Notes: a model not told the origin generated them from the letters alone. DNA of 9,900 nt from an uncultured Caryophanales bacterium (GCA_947065955.1 CAMSXY010000032.1:1-9900); one strand, 5' to 3'. Counted from the first letter of the stretch, positions 1-7,259 are shown. Made by a program: numbers and translations.

Positions 1-45
1 GATAGACTTGGGTGACTGGAGTTCAGACGTGTGCTCTTCCGATCT
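1..45. other. Sequencing adapter at left end (not genomic)
   Basis: This is the reverse-complement form of the Illumina TruSeq-style index adapter. It reads GAT, then an 8-nt index (AGACTTGG), then the 34-nt constant part ending in GCTCTTCCGATCT. It is the exact reverse complement of positions 9856-9900. Genomic sequence begins at about position 46. The adapter removes the -35 region of the pduL promoter and everything upstream. Confidence 0.98.
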
Positions 46-60
46 ATAAATCCTTATTTA

Positions 61-69
61 TGATATAAT
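61..69 (+). promoter_or_regulatory. Extended -10 promoter element of pduL
   Basis: The sequence TGATATAAT is a perfect TATAAT box (64-69) preceded by TG one base away, the extended -10 form. With 17-bp spacing the -35 hexamer would be at 41-46, inside the adapter, so it cannot be judged. The box lies 25 bases before the pduL start codon, which suggests a short leader. Confidence 0.6.
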
Positions 70-93
70 TTAAAAAGAAAGAAGAGATTTGCT

Positions 94-657
94 ATGAAAA
101 TAACTGTTGGTGTATCCAATCGACATGTTCATTTAACACAACAACATTTAGAAATTTTATTTGGAAAAGATTATCAATTAGAAGAGTTAAAACCAATTCA
201 TCAACCAGGACAGTACGCCTCTAAAAGTTTTGTAACTTTAGAAACGGAAAAAGGAATTCTTGAAAACGTCCGTATTTTAGGACCTGTTCGAGAGTATACG
301 CAGGTAGAGATTTCTAAGACGGATAGCTATCGATTAGGGATTGCGCCACCCATTCGAACCTCTGGAGATTTAAAGGGAAGTGCTCCCATTACACTCATAG
401 GTCCTTGTGGAAAAATTTTTCTAAAAGAAGCTTGCATTATTGCGAATCGTCATATTCATGTTACCAAAGAAGAAAAACAAAAATATGGATGGAAAGAGGA
501 AGTGTCTGTTTTAATAGAAGGAAAAAAAGGTGGAATTATGCACCACGTTTATCTAAAGGAATCTGAAAAGTCCTATTTTGAAATGCACATAGATACGGAT
601 GATGCCAATGCTTTTTGTATTGAAAATGAGGAAGAAGTAACCATAATAGATTGTTAA
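94..657 (+). CDS. pduL: Phosphate propanoyltransferase / phosphotransacylase (PduL family)
   Basis: This 187-residue enzyme moves an acyl group between CoA and phosphate (acetyl- or propanoyl-CoA plus phosphate to acyl phosphate plus CoA), a step toward acetate or propionate and ATP. The two-lobed PduL pattern is complete: SNRHVHL at residues 8-14, GPVREYTQVEIS at 63-74, RTSGDL at 88-93, NRHIHV at 118-123 and MHIDTDDANA at 164-173. Compared from memory with the Rhodopseudomonas palustris PduL structure, H11, H13 and E72 would hold one metal, H120 and H122 plus probably H165 the other, and R66 would be the catalytic arginine. The protein starts directly at the first beta strand with no N-terminal extension, so no microcompartment targeting peptide is present. 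A cytosolic role in acetate formation, replacing Pta, is inferred. The start follows a weak purine-rich GAAGAG site 7 bases upstream. No acetate kinase or microcompartment gene is seen nearby. Confidence 0.93.
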   Translation: MKITVGVSNRHVHLTQQHLEILFGKDYQLEELKPIHQPGQYASKSFVTLETEKGILENVRILGPVREYTQVEISKTDSYRLGIAPPIRTSGDLKGSAPITLIGPCGKIFLKEACIIANRHIHVTKEEKQKYGWKEEVSVLIEGKKGGIMHHVYLKESEKSYFEMHIDTDDANAFCIENEEEVTIIDC

Positions 658-729
658 GATTTTTATAAAGGTACTAAAGTATTTTTTAGATAATAAAAAT
701 TTTTCATAGCTTTAGAGTATTCCAATACG

Positions 730-765
730 AAAAAAGTAAGAACTTTTGAAAATTCTTACTTTTTT
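730..765. terminator. Bidirectional intrinsic terminator between convergent genes
   Basis: A perfect 13-bp stem (730-742 with 753-765) closes a 10-base loop. The left arm begins with A6 and the right arm ends with T6, so the hairpin has a U tract when read from either strand. It lies 73 bases after the pduL stop and 69 bases after the stop of the minus-strand penicillin-binding protein gene, so it can serve both. A further imperfect pairing, 719-728 with 796-805 (10 bp, one G-T), encloses it. Confidence 0.82.
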
Positions 766-833
766 GATATCTTCTAAAAAAAGTTAACGATTCTTGTGTT
801 GGAATCTAGAAGTTATTTGTTATCTTCTTTTCG

Positions 834-2792
834 TTATTCTTCTACTTTCATAGTTGGGATAGCATCATCCAAAGTCAACTTATTCGAAGTTGGTTCCGTT
901 CCTTTAATATAATATAAGATTTTTTTCTTTTTAGAAGAAGAGGTAGCTAGCTGGCCACTGACAGGTTCAACGAGAGAACCAACGACATTGTTTGGCATAT
1001 CATACCAATGCTCTTCAGTATCTTTTAAATAGCCCTCCATAGCGTCTATCCAGATATTTTTAATAGTTGCGCTATTTTCACTTTCGGAAGGAGAGTTATC
1101 ATCATAGCCAGTCCAAATTCCTAAAACAAGATCTGGTGTATAACCAAAAACAAGATGGTCTGTTTTTGTAGTTCCAGATTTGATTGCATATTTACGACTC
1201 ATTTTATAAGAAACTCCATATAAAGTAGGGTAAGCGTAATCAACAAATTCACTTGCAGAAGTATTAGTTAAAAGTTCATTTAAAATATAAACAAGACTTT
1301 TATTTAAAACCATCTCTTGAACAGGTTTGTATTCATATAAAACATTTCCATTAATATCTTCCACGCGACGAATAAAATGGGTATCGGTTTTATAGCCACC
1401 ACTTGCAAGAGTCCCATAAGCAGTCATCATCTCCATTAAGTTTAAATCGGTTGTTCCAAGAGCAGAAGAGGGTACAGATTGTACCTCCGTTTCAATTCCA
1501 ACCCGTTTTGCCATTTCGCTTAAAGTTTCTTCCCCTAAAAAAATATGGGTTTTAACTGCATAAATATTATCAGAATAAGCAATAGCGCTTGCTAGACTAA
1601 TTTCTTTATTTGGGTATTTATCTCCGTAATTAGTAGGACTATAGGGTTCATCTTGTGCAAAAGTAAAGGTAGTTTTTTCACTCCGAAAAGTTGTAGAGGC
1701 AGTGAACCCATTTTCCAAAGCTGCATAGTATAAAAGAGGTTTAATAGTCGAACCCACCTGTCGTTTAGAAGAAATTGCCCGGTTAAATTGACTTTTCGAA
1801 TAATCCCTTCCACCAATAAGAGCTAAAACTTCTCCTGTATTGGGATCCATCATAGAAGCTGCAATTTGAAGATTTTCGTTTGTTATATTAGTATTCATAC
1901 TTTCTTCTAAAGCCATTTGTGCATCTCGATCGAAATTGGTATAGATTTTTAGTCCACCTGTTTGTAAAAAAGAAGTCGGAATAGAAGAAAGACTCTTAAG
2001 TTCTTTTAAAACGGCATCTTGATAATACATAATTGTACTAGAATTGGTTTTATTAGTACTTCCTACATATGTTAAAATTTCCGCTTCTGCTTCTTTTTTT
2101 TGTTCCTCGGAAATATAACCATTTTTAACCATGGAAGAAAGAATAAGTTGTTGACGAGAAACTGCAGCTTCTTCGTTTACAAGAGGAGAATAATAAGAAG
2201 GGGATTTAGGAATTCCTGCAAGCATAGCCGCTTCTGCAAGTGTTAAATCTTTCGCATTTTTTCCAAAATAGTAATGACTTGCATTTTCAATTCCGAAAAT
2301 TCCACCATAATTAATGGTATTTAAATAACCTTCTAGGATTTCCTCCTTCGAATATTGCGTTTCGAGTTGAATCGTAAGCCAAGCTTCATCAATTTTTCTT
2401 TTCCAAGTTTTATCAAAATCTAAAAATAAGTTTTTCGCATACTGTTGAGTAATTGTAGAAGCACCTTGGCTATTTTTTCCATTTTTGAAATTGGTAAGAA
2501 GAGCTTTTACTATACGAAGATAATCAAACCCAATATGGCTAAAGAAATGTTTATCTTCAATCGCTACTGTTGCATGAATTAAGTCTTCCGAAATATCTTC
2601 TAAACGAACCCATTCATTACTACTATTGGTTTCGTAAAGATTATCTTCACGATCGTAAAAATAATAGCCATTCGCCCCATTTATGGGAAGTTTGGGAGTA
2701 AAGTAAGCGTAAAGATAAAGACTTCCATATCCAAGTAAGAGAATAACCAAAAAAAGCATACTAAAACCAAAAATCTTTAAAGTTTTTTTCAT
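834..2792 (-). CDS. Class A penicillin-binding protein (glycosyltransferase/transpeptidase, PBP1A family)
   Basis: This 652-residue bifunctional cell-wall enzyme polymerises glycan strands from lipid II and cross-links their peptides outside the membrane. Residues about 8-30 form one uncleaved membrane anchor after a short basic cytoplasmic start. The glycosyltransferase domain (about 45-225) shows IEDKHFFSH with catalytic E79, GASTITQQ at 110-117, a second conserved glutamate at E136 and the AAMLAGIPKSPSYYSP segment at 188-203. The transpeptidase domain (about 305-585) shows STIK with acylated S348 and K351, SDN at 407-409 and KSGT at 538-541. All active-site motifs are intact. The C-terminus is short and lysine-rich (621-624), with no PASTA or fibronectin repeats. 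The start has AGGTG five bases upstream on the minus strand. The gene is monocistronic, convergent with pduL and divergent from the argS operon. The family is certain; which Bacillus paralogue (pbpD, pbpG, ponA) it matches best is not decided. Confidence 0.95.
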   Translation of the reverse strand: MKKTLKIFGFSMLFLVILLLGYGSLYLYAYFTPKLPINGANGYYFYDREDNLYETNSSNEWVRLEDISEDLIHATVAIEDKHFFSHIGFDYLRIVKALLTNFKNGKNSQGASTITQQYAKNLFLDFDKTWKRKIDEAWLTIQLETQYSKEEILEGYLNTINYGGIFGIENASHYYFGKNAKDLTLAEAAMLAGIPKSPSYYSPLVNEEAAVSRQQLILSSMVKNGYISEEQKKEAEAEILTYVGSTNKTNSSTIMYYQDAVLKELKSLSSIPTSFLQTGGLKIYTNFDRDAQMALEESMNTNITNENLQIAASMMDPNTGEVLALIGGRDYSKSQFNRAISSKRQVGSTIKPLLYYAALENGFTASTTFRSEKTTFTFAQDEPYSPTNYGDKYPNKEISLASAIAYSDNIYAVKTHIFLGEETLSEMAKRVGIETEVQSVPSSALGTTDLNLMEMMTAYGTLASGGYKTDTHFIRRVEDINGNVLYEYKPVQEMVLNKSLVYILNELLTNTSASEFVDYAYPTLYGVSYKMSRKYAIKSGTTKTDHLVFGYTPDLVLGIWTGYDDNSPSESENSATIKNIWIDAMEGYLKDTEEHWYDMPNNVVGSLVEPVSGQLATSSSKKKKILYYIKGTEPTSNKLTLDDAIPTMKVEE

Positions 2793-2894
2793 ATGATCAC
2801 CTAATTATTTATAGTATTTTTCAAAAATGCAAAAATATAAGTGCATTTTAAAAAAAAATGTGTTATAATTCATCTGATTAGTTTGAGGGATAAA
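2793..2894. promoter_or_regulatory. Divergent intergenic region with plus-strand extended -10 promoter
   Basis: On the plus strand TGTTATAAT (2861-2869) is a perfect extended -10 element serving the ywiB-like/argS/rpoE operon; no good -35 hexamer is visible at 16-18 bp spacing (2841-2846 reads GTGCAT). On the minus strand AGGTGATC (2802-2795) is the ribosome binding site of the penicillin-binding protein gene. I find only weak minus-strand -10 candidates (TACTAT at 2816-2811, TATATT at 2839-2834), so that promoter is unresolved. Confidence 0.6.
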
Positions 2895-3263
2895 ATGGCA
2901 AGAATAAAATATAGACAAATTGTTCAAAATGAAAGTAGAGAAAAAGATGTTTTAGAAGGTCTTGGAATTCAAAATAAAGAAAAGCTAATCTATAAAGAAG
3001 GAAACACTTTAACACAACTTTTTTTGAAAAAAAAAGAGGTTTGTTTAAAACGAATAGATAAAGAAAAACAAATCTTTCTGTGTTTTGAAGAAGGAAAACG
3101 AAAAAATGGTTTTTTAAAAATTGAAAATGGAACAATACCTCTTCAAATTGATACAGAAAAGTTAATACAAGAAAATGGTTTTTTAAAGATTATTTATGAA
3201 ATAAAAAACCAAGAAACAAAAATAGATAAAATTGAGTTTGCATTTTACTACGAGGTGATATAA
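2895..3263 (+). CDS. ywiB: DUF1934 / YwiB-like beta-barrel protein
   Basis: This 122-residue protein matches the YwiB/DUF1934 family by its size, its alternating beta-strand pattern and its place directly before argS, as in Bacillus and Listeria. The family is known as a small calycin-like beta barrel of unknown function, and I assign no biochemical role. The protein is rich in Lys and Glu, has no signal peptide or membrane segment, and contains NGFLK twice (71-75, 94-98). The start chosen is ATG at 2895 with GAGGG five bases upstream. An in-frame GTG at 2841 would add 18 residues but lies upstream of the operon's own -10 box (2864-2869), so it should not be in the main transcript. The stop codon overlaps the argS start by one base, and the argS ribosome binding site is inside this gene. 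This points to translational coupling. Its sequence identity to YwiB looks low, so the symbol rests partly on context. Confidence 0.72.
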   Translation: MARIKYRQIVQNESREKDVLEGLGIQNKEKLIYKEGNTLTQLFLKKKEVCLKRIDKEKQIFLCFEEGKRKNGFLKIENGTIPLQIDTEKLIQENGFLKIIYEIKNQETKIDKIEFAFYYEVI

Positions 3264-4933
3264 TGGACGAAAAACGTAAATTAAAAGAAAAAATTCAAAA
3301 GTGGTTAGAAGTACCACAAGAAGAAGTACTTATTGAAAATCCCAAAAACCGTACGATGGGCGATTATGCTATTCCTTGTTTTCCGTATGCGAAAAAGATG
3401 CACAAAAATCCTTTAGAAATAGCGAATTTTTTAAAAGAAAAATTAGAAAACGCTTATGAAAAAGTAGAGGTTGTAAATGGGTATGTAAATCTTTTTTTAC
3501 CAAAAAAAAAGTGGACGCAAAAAATTATAGAAGAAATTATTGAAAAACAAGAATCCTATGGTAATTTTGAACCTAATAATAAACAAATTGTTATTGAATA
3601 TTCAAGTCCCAATATCGCCAAACCTTTTGGAGTAGGACATTTAAGAAGTACTGTCATAGGAGAAGCTTTAAAGAACATTTGTAAAAAAGCTGGATTTTCT
3701 GTATATACGATTAATTATCTAGGGGATTATGGTACTCAATTCGGAAAATTAATTTATGCTTATAAAACATGGGGAAATGAAGAAGAAATGAAGAATCACC
3801 CCATTGACGAGCTAAAAAGAGTTTATGTAAAATTTCATGAAGAAGCAAAAGAAAATCCACTGTTAGAAGAAGAGGGAAGACGTTATTTTAAGAAACTAGA
3901 AGAAGATGATTTAGAATGTCTCCATTTATGGCAGTGGTTTCGTGAAGAGTCCCTAAAAGAATTTCAAAAAACTTATGATCTTCTTGGTATCAATTCTTTT
4001 GATTCTTACACAGGGGAATCTTATTATAAAGATAAAATGGAAAAAGTCATAAAAGAATTAGAAGAAAAAAATCTTTTAGAAAAAAGCGATGGTGCAACGA
4101 TTGTATCCCTAGAGGAACTTCCCCCTGCTTTAATAAAAAGAAGCGATGGTGCAACTTTATATATTACAAGAGATTTATCCGCTGTTTTTGATCGAAAAGA
4201 AAAATATAATTTTGATGAAATTTTATATGTCGCTGGAAATGAACAAATTCTTCATTTCGAGCAATTAAAAAGAATTGTTGAAAAGATGGGATATCCTTTT
4301 TGGAAGGACATTCATCATATTGGTTTTGGACTTATTCTTAAAGATGGTAAAAAAATGTCAACTAGGCAAGGAAAAAGTGTTAAATTACAAGATGTATTAG
4401 AAGAGGCTGTAGGACTTGCTTATCAATATGTAGAAGAAAAAAATCCAAACTTAGAAAATAAAGAAGAAGTTGCTAAAAAAATAGGAGTTGGAGCAGTTAC
4501 TTTTAATGATTTAAAAAATTATCGTATGAATGATATTGAATTTCATTTAGAAGATACTCTCCGATTTGAGGGAAATACAGGACCTTATGTACAATATACA
4601 TATGCTCGAATAAACTCTCTTTTAGAAAATCGAAAAGGAATAGAGATTTCCTATGATGAAATAGAAATAAGTGAGAGTATATGGAATATAATACAAAGGT
4701 TAAATAATTTTAAAGAAACAATTTTAAGTGCAAAGGAAAACTATGATCCTTCTTATATTGCAAAGTATTTACTCGATTTATGTTCTGATTTTAATCATTT
4801 CTATGCAAAAGAAAGAATTATTGATGGATTTGATAACACGACAGAATTTAAATGTAATCTTGCGTACGCAACATCCATTGTTATTAAAGAAGGAATGCGC
4901 TTACTTGGAATTTCTGTAATTAATAAAATGTAG
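3263..4933 (+). CDS. argS: Arginyl-tRNA synthetase
   Basis: This 556-residue class I synthetase attaches arginine to tRNA(Arg) in the cytoplasm; the family needs the tRNA bound to form the adenylate. The order is an N-terminal tRNA-binding Add-1 type domain (about 1-95, with VNGYVNLF at 71-78), then the Rossmann catalytic domain starting with EYSSPNIAKPFGVGHLRS at 112-129. The HIGH signature reads GVGH (123-126), with Gly in place of the first His. From memory, SIGH or GVGH forms after KPF are usual in this Gram-positive ArgRS branch. NYLGDYGTQFGKL (151-163), SDGATLYITRD (294-304) and the KMSKS-type loop KMSTR (364-368) follow. The anticodon-binding helical domain begins near TGPYVQYTYAR and ends with the usual C-terminal Met. 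AGGTGAT (3253-3259) gives the start with five-base spacing, the same site as the penicillin-binding protein gene. The TAG stop is embedded in the rpoE ribosome binding site. Confidence 0.97.
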   Translation: MDEKRKLKEKIQKWLEVPQEEVLIENPKNRTMGDYAIPCFPYAKKMHKNPLEIANFLKEKLENAYEKVEVVNGYVNLFLPKKKWTQKIIEEIIEKQESYGNFEPNNKQIVIEYSSPNIAKPFGVGHLRSTVIGEALKNICKKAGFSVYTINYLGDYGTQFGKLIYAYKTWGNEEEMKNHPIDELKRVYVKFHEEAKENPLLEEEGRRYFKKLEEDDLECLHLWQWFREESLKEFQKTYDLLGINSFDSYTGESYYKDKMEKVIKELEEKNLLEKSDGATIVSLEELPPALIKRSDGATLYITRDLSAVFDRKEKYNFDEILYVAGNEQILHFEQLKRIVEKMGYPFWKDIHHIGFGLILKDGKKMSTRQGKSVKLQDVLEEAVGLAYQYVEEKNPNLENKEEVAKKIGVGAVTFNDLKNYRMNDIEFHLEDTLRFEGNTGPYVQYTYARINSLLENRKGIEISYDEIEISESIWNIIQRLNNFKETILSAKENYDPSYIAKYLLDLCSDFNHFYAKERIIDGFDNTTEFKCNLAYATSIVIKEGMRLLGISVINKM

Positions 4934-4944
4934 GAGGCTAAAAA

Positions 4945-5382
4945 ATGAGTTTAAATAAAATGTCAAAAGTAGAATTAGAACTACTTTCTTATACAGATAT
5001 CGCATATATGTTATTAAAGGAAAATAAAAAAACAATGAATACTCCAACAATTTTTAAACAAATTTGTGAATTACTTGAAATTGGAGAAGAAGAATATGCT
5101 TTAAAGATAGGAGATTTCTATACTTCTTTAACAACCGATCGTAGATTTTTACTTTTAGAAAACGCCGAATGGGATTTAAAAGAAAATCATGTAGTTAAAG
5201 TAGAAGTTGAAGAAGACGAAATGGAAGAAGTGGAAGACGTAGAAGAAATGGAAGAAACAGAAGAGTTAGCGGATGTAGAAGAAATGGAAGATCTAGAAGA
5301 ATCCATAGAGGACGACTTAGAAGATTTAGACGATGATATGGAAGACTTTTCTATTGCAGAGGAAGAAGAAACAGAAGAATAG
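4945..5382 (+). CDS. rpoE: DNA-directed RNA polymerase delta subunit
   Basis: This is the small Gram-positive RNA polymerase accessory subunit (not the sigma-E of the same symbol in Proteobacteria). It raises polymerase recycling and promoter selectivity and helps displace RNA from the enzyme. Residues about 8-80 form the folded HARE-HTH domain, with SYTDIAYMLL at 15-24 and DRRFLLLENAEWDLKE at 65-80. Residues about 87-145 are an extremely acidic, disordered tail made almost only of Glu, Asp, Met, Val and Leu. A 17-bp direct repeat in the tail coding region (5239-5255 and 5275-5291) encodes the repeated VEEMED/E unit and suggests slippage-type growth. AGGAGG (4932-4937) lies seven bases before the start and overlaps the argS stop, so rpoE is cotranscribed with argS. 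The argS-rpoE order is conserved in Bacilli such as Listeria, where pyrG follows; here pyrG is absent. Confidence 0.93.
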   Translation: MSLNKMSKVELELLSYTDIAYMLLKENKKTMNTPTIFKQICELLEIGEEEYALKIGDFYTSLTTDRRFLLLENAEWDLKENHVVKVEVEEDEMEEVEDVEEMEETEELADVEEMEDLEESIEDDLEDLDDDMEDFSIAEEEETEE

Positions 5383-5457
5383 TCTTTTGTTTTTTTTAAA
5401 AGTATAATCATTGTTTTCAAAAACAATTTATAGTATAATCAAAAAAGGAGGAATTGT
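5383..5457 (+). promoter_or_regulatory. prfA promoter region with duplicated TATAAT boxes around a hairpin
   Basis: The 10-mer AGTATAATCA occurs at 5401-5410 and again at 5432-5441, so there are two perfect TATAAT boxes (5403-5408 and 5434-5439). The second has a partial -35 (TTGTTT, 5411-5416) with exact 17-bp spacing. A 7-bp hairpin (5410-5416 with 5421-5427, loop TCAA) covers that -35 region; its weak T tract makes it a poor terminator. No better rpoE terminator is visible, so read-through from rpoE is possible. AAAGGAGG (5444-5451) is the prfA ribosome binding site. Confidence 0.6.
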
Positions 5458-6513
5458 ATGTTAGAACGACTTGAAAATATAGCCAAAAGGTATCTTGAAT
5501 TAAGTGAAGAATTAATGAAGGAAGAAAATATTTCCAATGTAAAAAAAACAATGGAATTATCGAAAGAACAAGCTTCTTTAAACGAAGCTTATGAAAAGTA
5601 CCAAGAATATAAGAAAATACTAGATGGAATCAAAGATGCTAAAGAAATGAGTAAAGACCCAGAACTAGGAGAAATGGCAAGAGAAGAATTAAAAGAACTA
5701 GAAGAAAAAAAAGAAGATATGGAACATCAACTAGAAATTTTATTGCTTCCTAAAGATCCAAACGACGGGAAAAATGTTATTGTTGAAATCCGTGGAGCTG
5801 CTGGGGGAGATGAAGGAAATATTTTTGCGGGTGATTTATACGAAATGTATAAAAAACTAGCAGAAAAAGAAGGTTGGAAAATTGAAATAATGGAAGAAGA
5901 ACATAGCGAGGCTGGCGGATATTCTTTAATTAGTTTTATGGTAAAAGGCGAAAACGTCTATTCCAAGTTAAAATACGAAAGTGGTTCTCATCGTGTGCAA
6001 AGAGTTCCTGTTACAGAAACACAGGGAAGAGTCCATACATCAACCGCAACAGTTTTGGTCATGCCAGAAGCCGAAGAAGTAGATTTTTCTTTGGATATGA
6101 ACGAAGTTCGAATTGATATTACCCGTAGTAGTGGTTGTGGAGGACAAGGTGTTAATACAACCGATTCAGCAGTTCGTTTAACGCATATTCCAACAGGACT
6201 TGTGGTTTATTCACAAACAGAGCGTTCACAAATTAAAAATAAAGAAAAAGCCATCAAAATTCTAAAAACCCGTTTATATGATTTAAAAATGCAAGAAAGA
6301 GATAAAGAAATGGGAGCTGAAAGAAGAAGTAAAATAGGAACAGGGGATCGTTCTGAAAAAATTCGTACATATAATTACCCACAAAATCGAGTAACAGATC
6401 ATCGAATTGGATTTACTTTAAATATATTAGACCGTATTATGCAAGGAGATATTGATAAAGTAATAGAAGCATTAATTGCAGAAGATCAAGCAAGAAAACT
6501 CCGTGGAGAATAA
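5458..6513 (+). CDS. prfA: Peptide chain release factor 1
   Basis: RF1 recognises UAA and UAG in the ribosomal A site and triggers hydrolysis of the peptidyl-tRNA. The 351-residue length is normal for the family (about 355-360). An N-terminal helical domain covers about 1-95. IRGAAGGDEGNIFAGDLYEMY (starting at 111) opens the middle domain. The stop-codon reading tripeptide is PVT at 184-186 within HRVQRVPVTETQGR, which marks RF1, since RF2 would carry SPF. The catalytic GGQ is at 228-230 in SSGCGGQGVNTTDSAVRLTH. The start has a near-perfect ribosome binding site (AAAGGAGG) at six-base spacing. The stop codon is one base before the prmC start, so the two form a translationally linked pair in which PrmC modifies the glutamine of this GGQ. 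The argS and rpoE genes just upstream end in TAG and so depend on this factor. Confidence 0.98.
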   Translation: MLERLENIAKRYLELSEELMKEENISNVKKTMELSKEQASLNEAYEKYQEYKKILDGIKDAKEMSKDPELGEMAREELKELEEKKEDMEHQLEILLLPKDPNDGKNVIVEIRGAAGGDEGNIFAGDLYEMYKKLAEKEGWKIEIMEEEHSEAGGYSLISFMVKGENVYSKLKYESGSHRVQRVPVTETQGRVHTSTATVLVMPEAEEVDFSLDMNEVRIDITRSSGCGGQGVNTTDSAVRLTHIPTGLVVYSQTERSQIKNKEKAIKILKTRLYDLKMQERDKEMGAERRSKIGTGDRSEKIRTYNYPQNRVTDHRIGFTLNILDRIMQGDIDKVIEALIAEDQARKLRGE

Positions 6514-6514
6514 A

Positions 6515-7231
6515 ATGACCGATTTAGAATATTTAGAAAAATATTTACCTCCTGAAAAATACGAAGAGGGAAAAAAAAGACTTTCTAAGGGAGAACCTGT
6601 ACAATACATTATAGGAAATGTCGATTTCTATGGAAATCTCATAGAAGTCAATAAAAATGTATTAATTCCTCGCTTTGAAACAGAAGAATTAGTAGAAAAA
6701 ACAATGGAATATGTAAAAAAATATTTCAAAGAGCCTTTAGATATTGTAGATCTCGCAACAGGATCTGGATGTATTGCGATTACCTTAAAGAAAAAATTAA
6801 ACGCGAATGTAGATGCAGTCGATATTTCAAAAGAAGCTTTAAAAATTGCTCAAAAAAATGCTTTACAAAATAAGGTAAATATAAATTTTTTAAAGGGAGA
6901 TATGTTAGACCCGTTAACGAAAAAATACGATCTTCTAATAAGTAATCCCCCTTATATAGATCCTTTAGAGCCTATTGATGAGAGAGTAAAAAAATATGAG
7001 CCTTCTATTGCTTTATACGCAGAAGAAAAGGGTCTTTACTTTTATAAGAAAATTTTAAAAGACGTAAAAAAATATATAAAAGAAAAAAGTCTTATTGCTT
7101 TTGAAATAGGTCAAAACCAAGGAGAAGAATTAAAAAAAATAGCCTCTTGTTATTTTCCTTTAGAGAATATAAAAGTTGAAAAAGATCTTCAAGGAAGAGA
7201 TCGTTTTTTCTTTATTAAAGTAGGACTATAA
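6515..7231 (+). CDS. prmC: Release factor glutamine N5-methyltransferase, short N-terminal domain
   Basis: PrmC (formerly HemK) transfers a methyl group from S-adenosylmethionine to the Gln of the release factor GGQ motif. The catalytic domain is complete: GEPVQYIIGNVDFYG (26-40), IPRFETEELVE (51-61), SAM-binding motif I DLATGSGCIAITL (79-91), the acidic motif II VDAVDIS (99-105), and catalytic NPPYI at 144-148. The closing VEKDLQGRDRFF (221-232) is typical. The predicted length is 238 residues, against about 280 in well-studied members. The deficit is at the N-terminus, where only about 25 residues precede GEPVQYI instead of about 65-70. The chosen ATG has GGAG six bases upstream (6505-6508). 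An in-frame ATG at 6476 inside prfA would add only 13 residues and not restore the domain. The gene starts one base after the prfA stop, the usual partner arrangement. Confidence 0.94.
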   Translation: MTDLEYLEKYLPPEKYEEGKKRLSKGEPVQYIIGNVDFYGNLIEVNKNVLIPRFETEELVEKTMEYVKKYFKEPLDIVDLATGSGCIAITLKKKLNANVDAVDISKEALKIAQKNALQNKVNINFLKGDMLDPLTKKYDLLISNPPYIDPLEPIDERVKKYEPSIALYAEEKGLYFYKKILKDVKKYIKEKSLIAFEIGQNQGEELKKIASCYFPLENIKVEKDLQGRDRFFFIKVGL

Positions 7232-7259
7232 ATTTTGATAAATAAAAAAATGCATAAAA

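Noticed and set aside
1..45. Terminal inverted repeat of a transposon or linear plasmid
   Set aside because: The sequence matches a sequencing adapter with index, no transposase or terminal protein gene is present, and the repeat cuts pheT in mid-gene.
1592..1816. Minus-strand 74-codon frame within the penicillin-binding protein gene
   Set aside because: It is out of frame with the clearly intact transpeptidase domain and has no recognisable protein features.
2841..2894. GTG start extending the ywiB-like gene by 18 residues
   Set aside because: It lies upstream of the TGTTATAAT promoter box and has no ribosome binding site; ATG at 2895 has GAGGG at good spacing.
4084..4155. 15-bp direct repeat AAGCGATGGTGCAAC in argS
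   Set aside because: It encodes the two SDGAT segments normally found in ArgRS (the DGA and SDGT sites), so it reflects protein sequence rather than a DNA element.
4728..4919. Small plus-strand frame inside argS
   Set aside because: It is a shifted frame of the ArgRS anticodon-binding domain; the argS frame is intact across it.
5187..5426. Serine-rich minus-strand reading frame
   Set aside because: It is the antisense of the Glu/Asp-rich rpoE tail, which gives Ser/Thr runs by composition alone.
6476..6514. Earlier in-frame start for prmC inside prfA
   Set aside because: It adds 13 residues that do not resemble PrmC, and GGAG is correctly spaced for the ATG at 6515.
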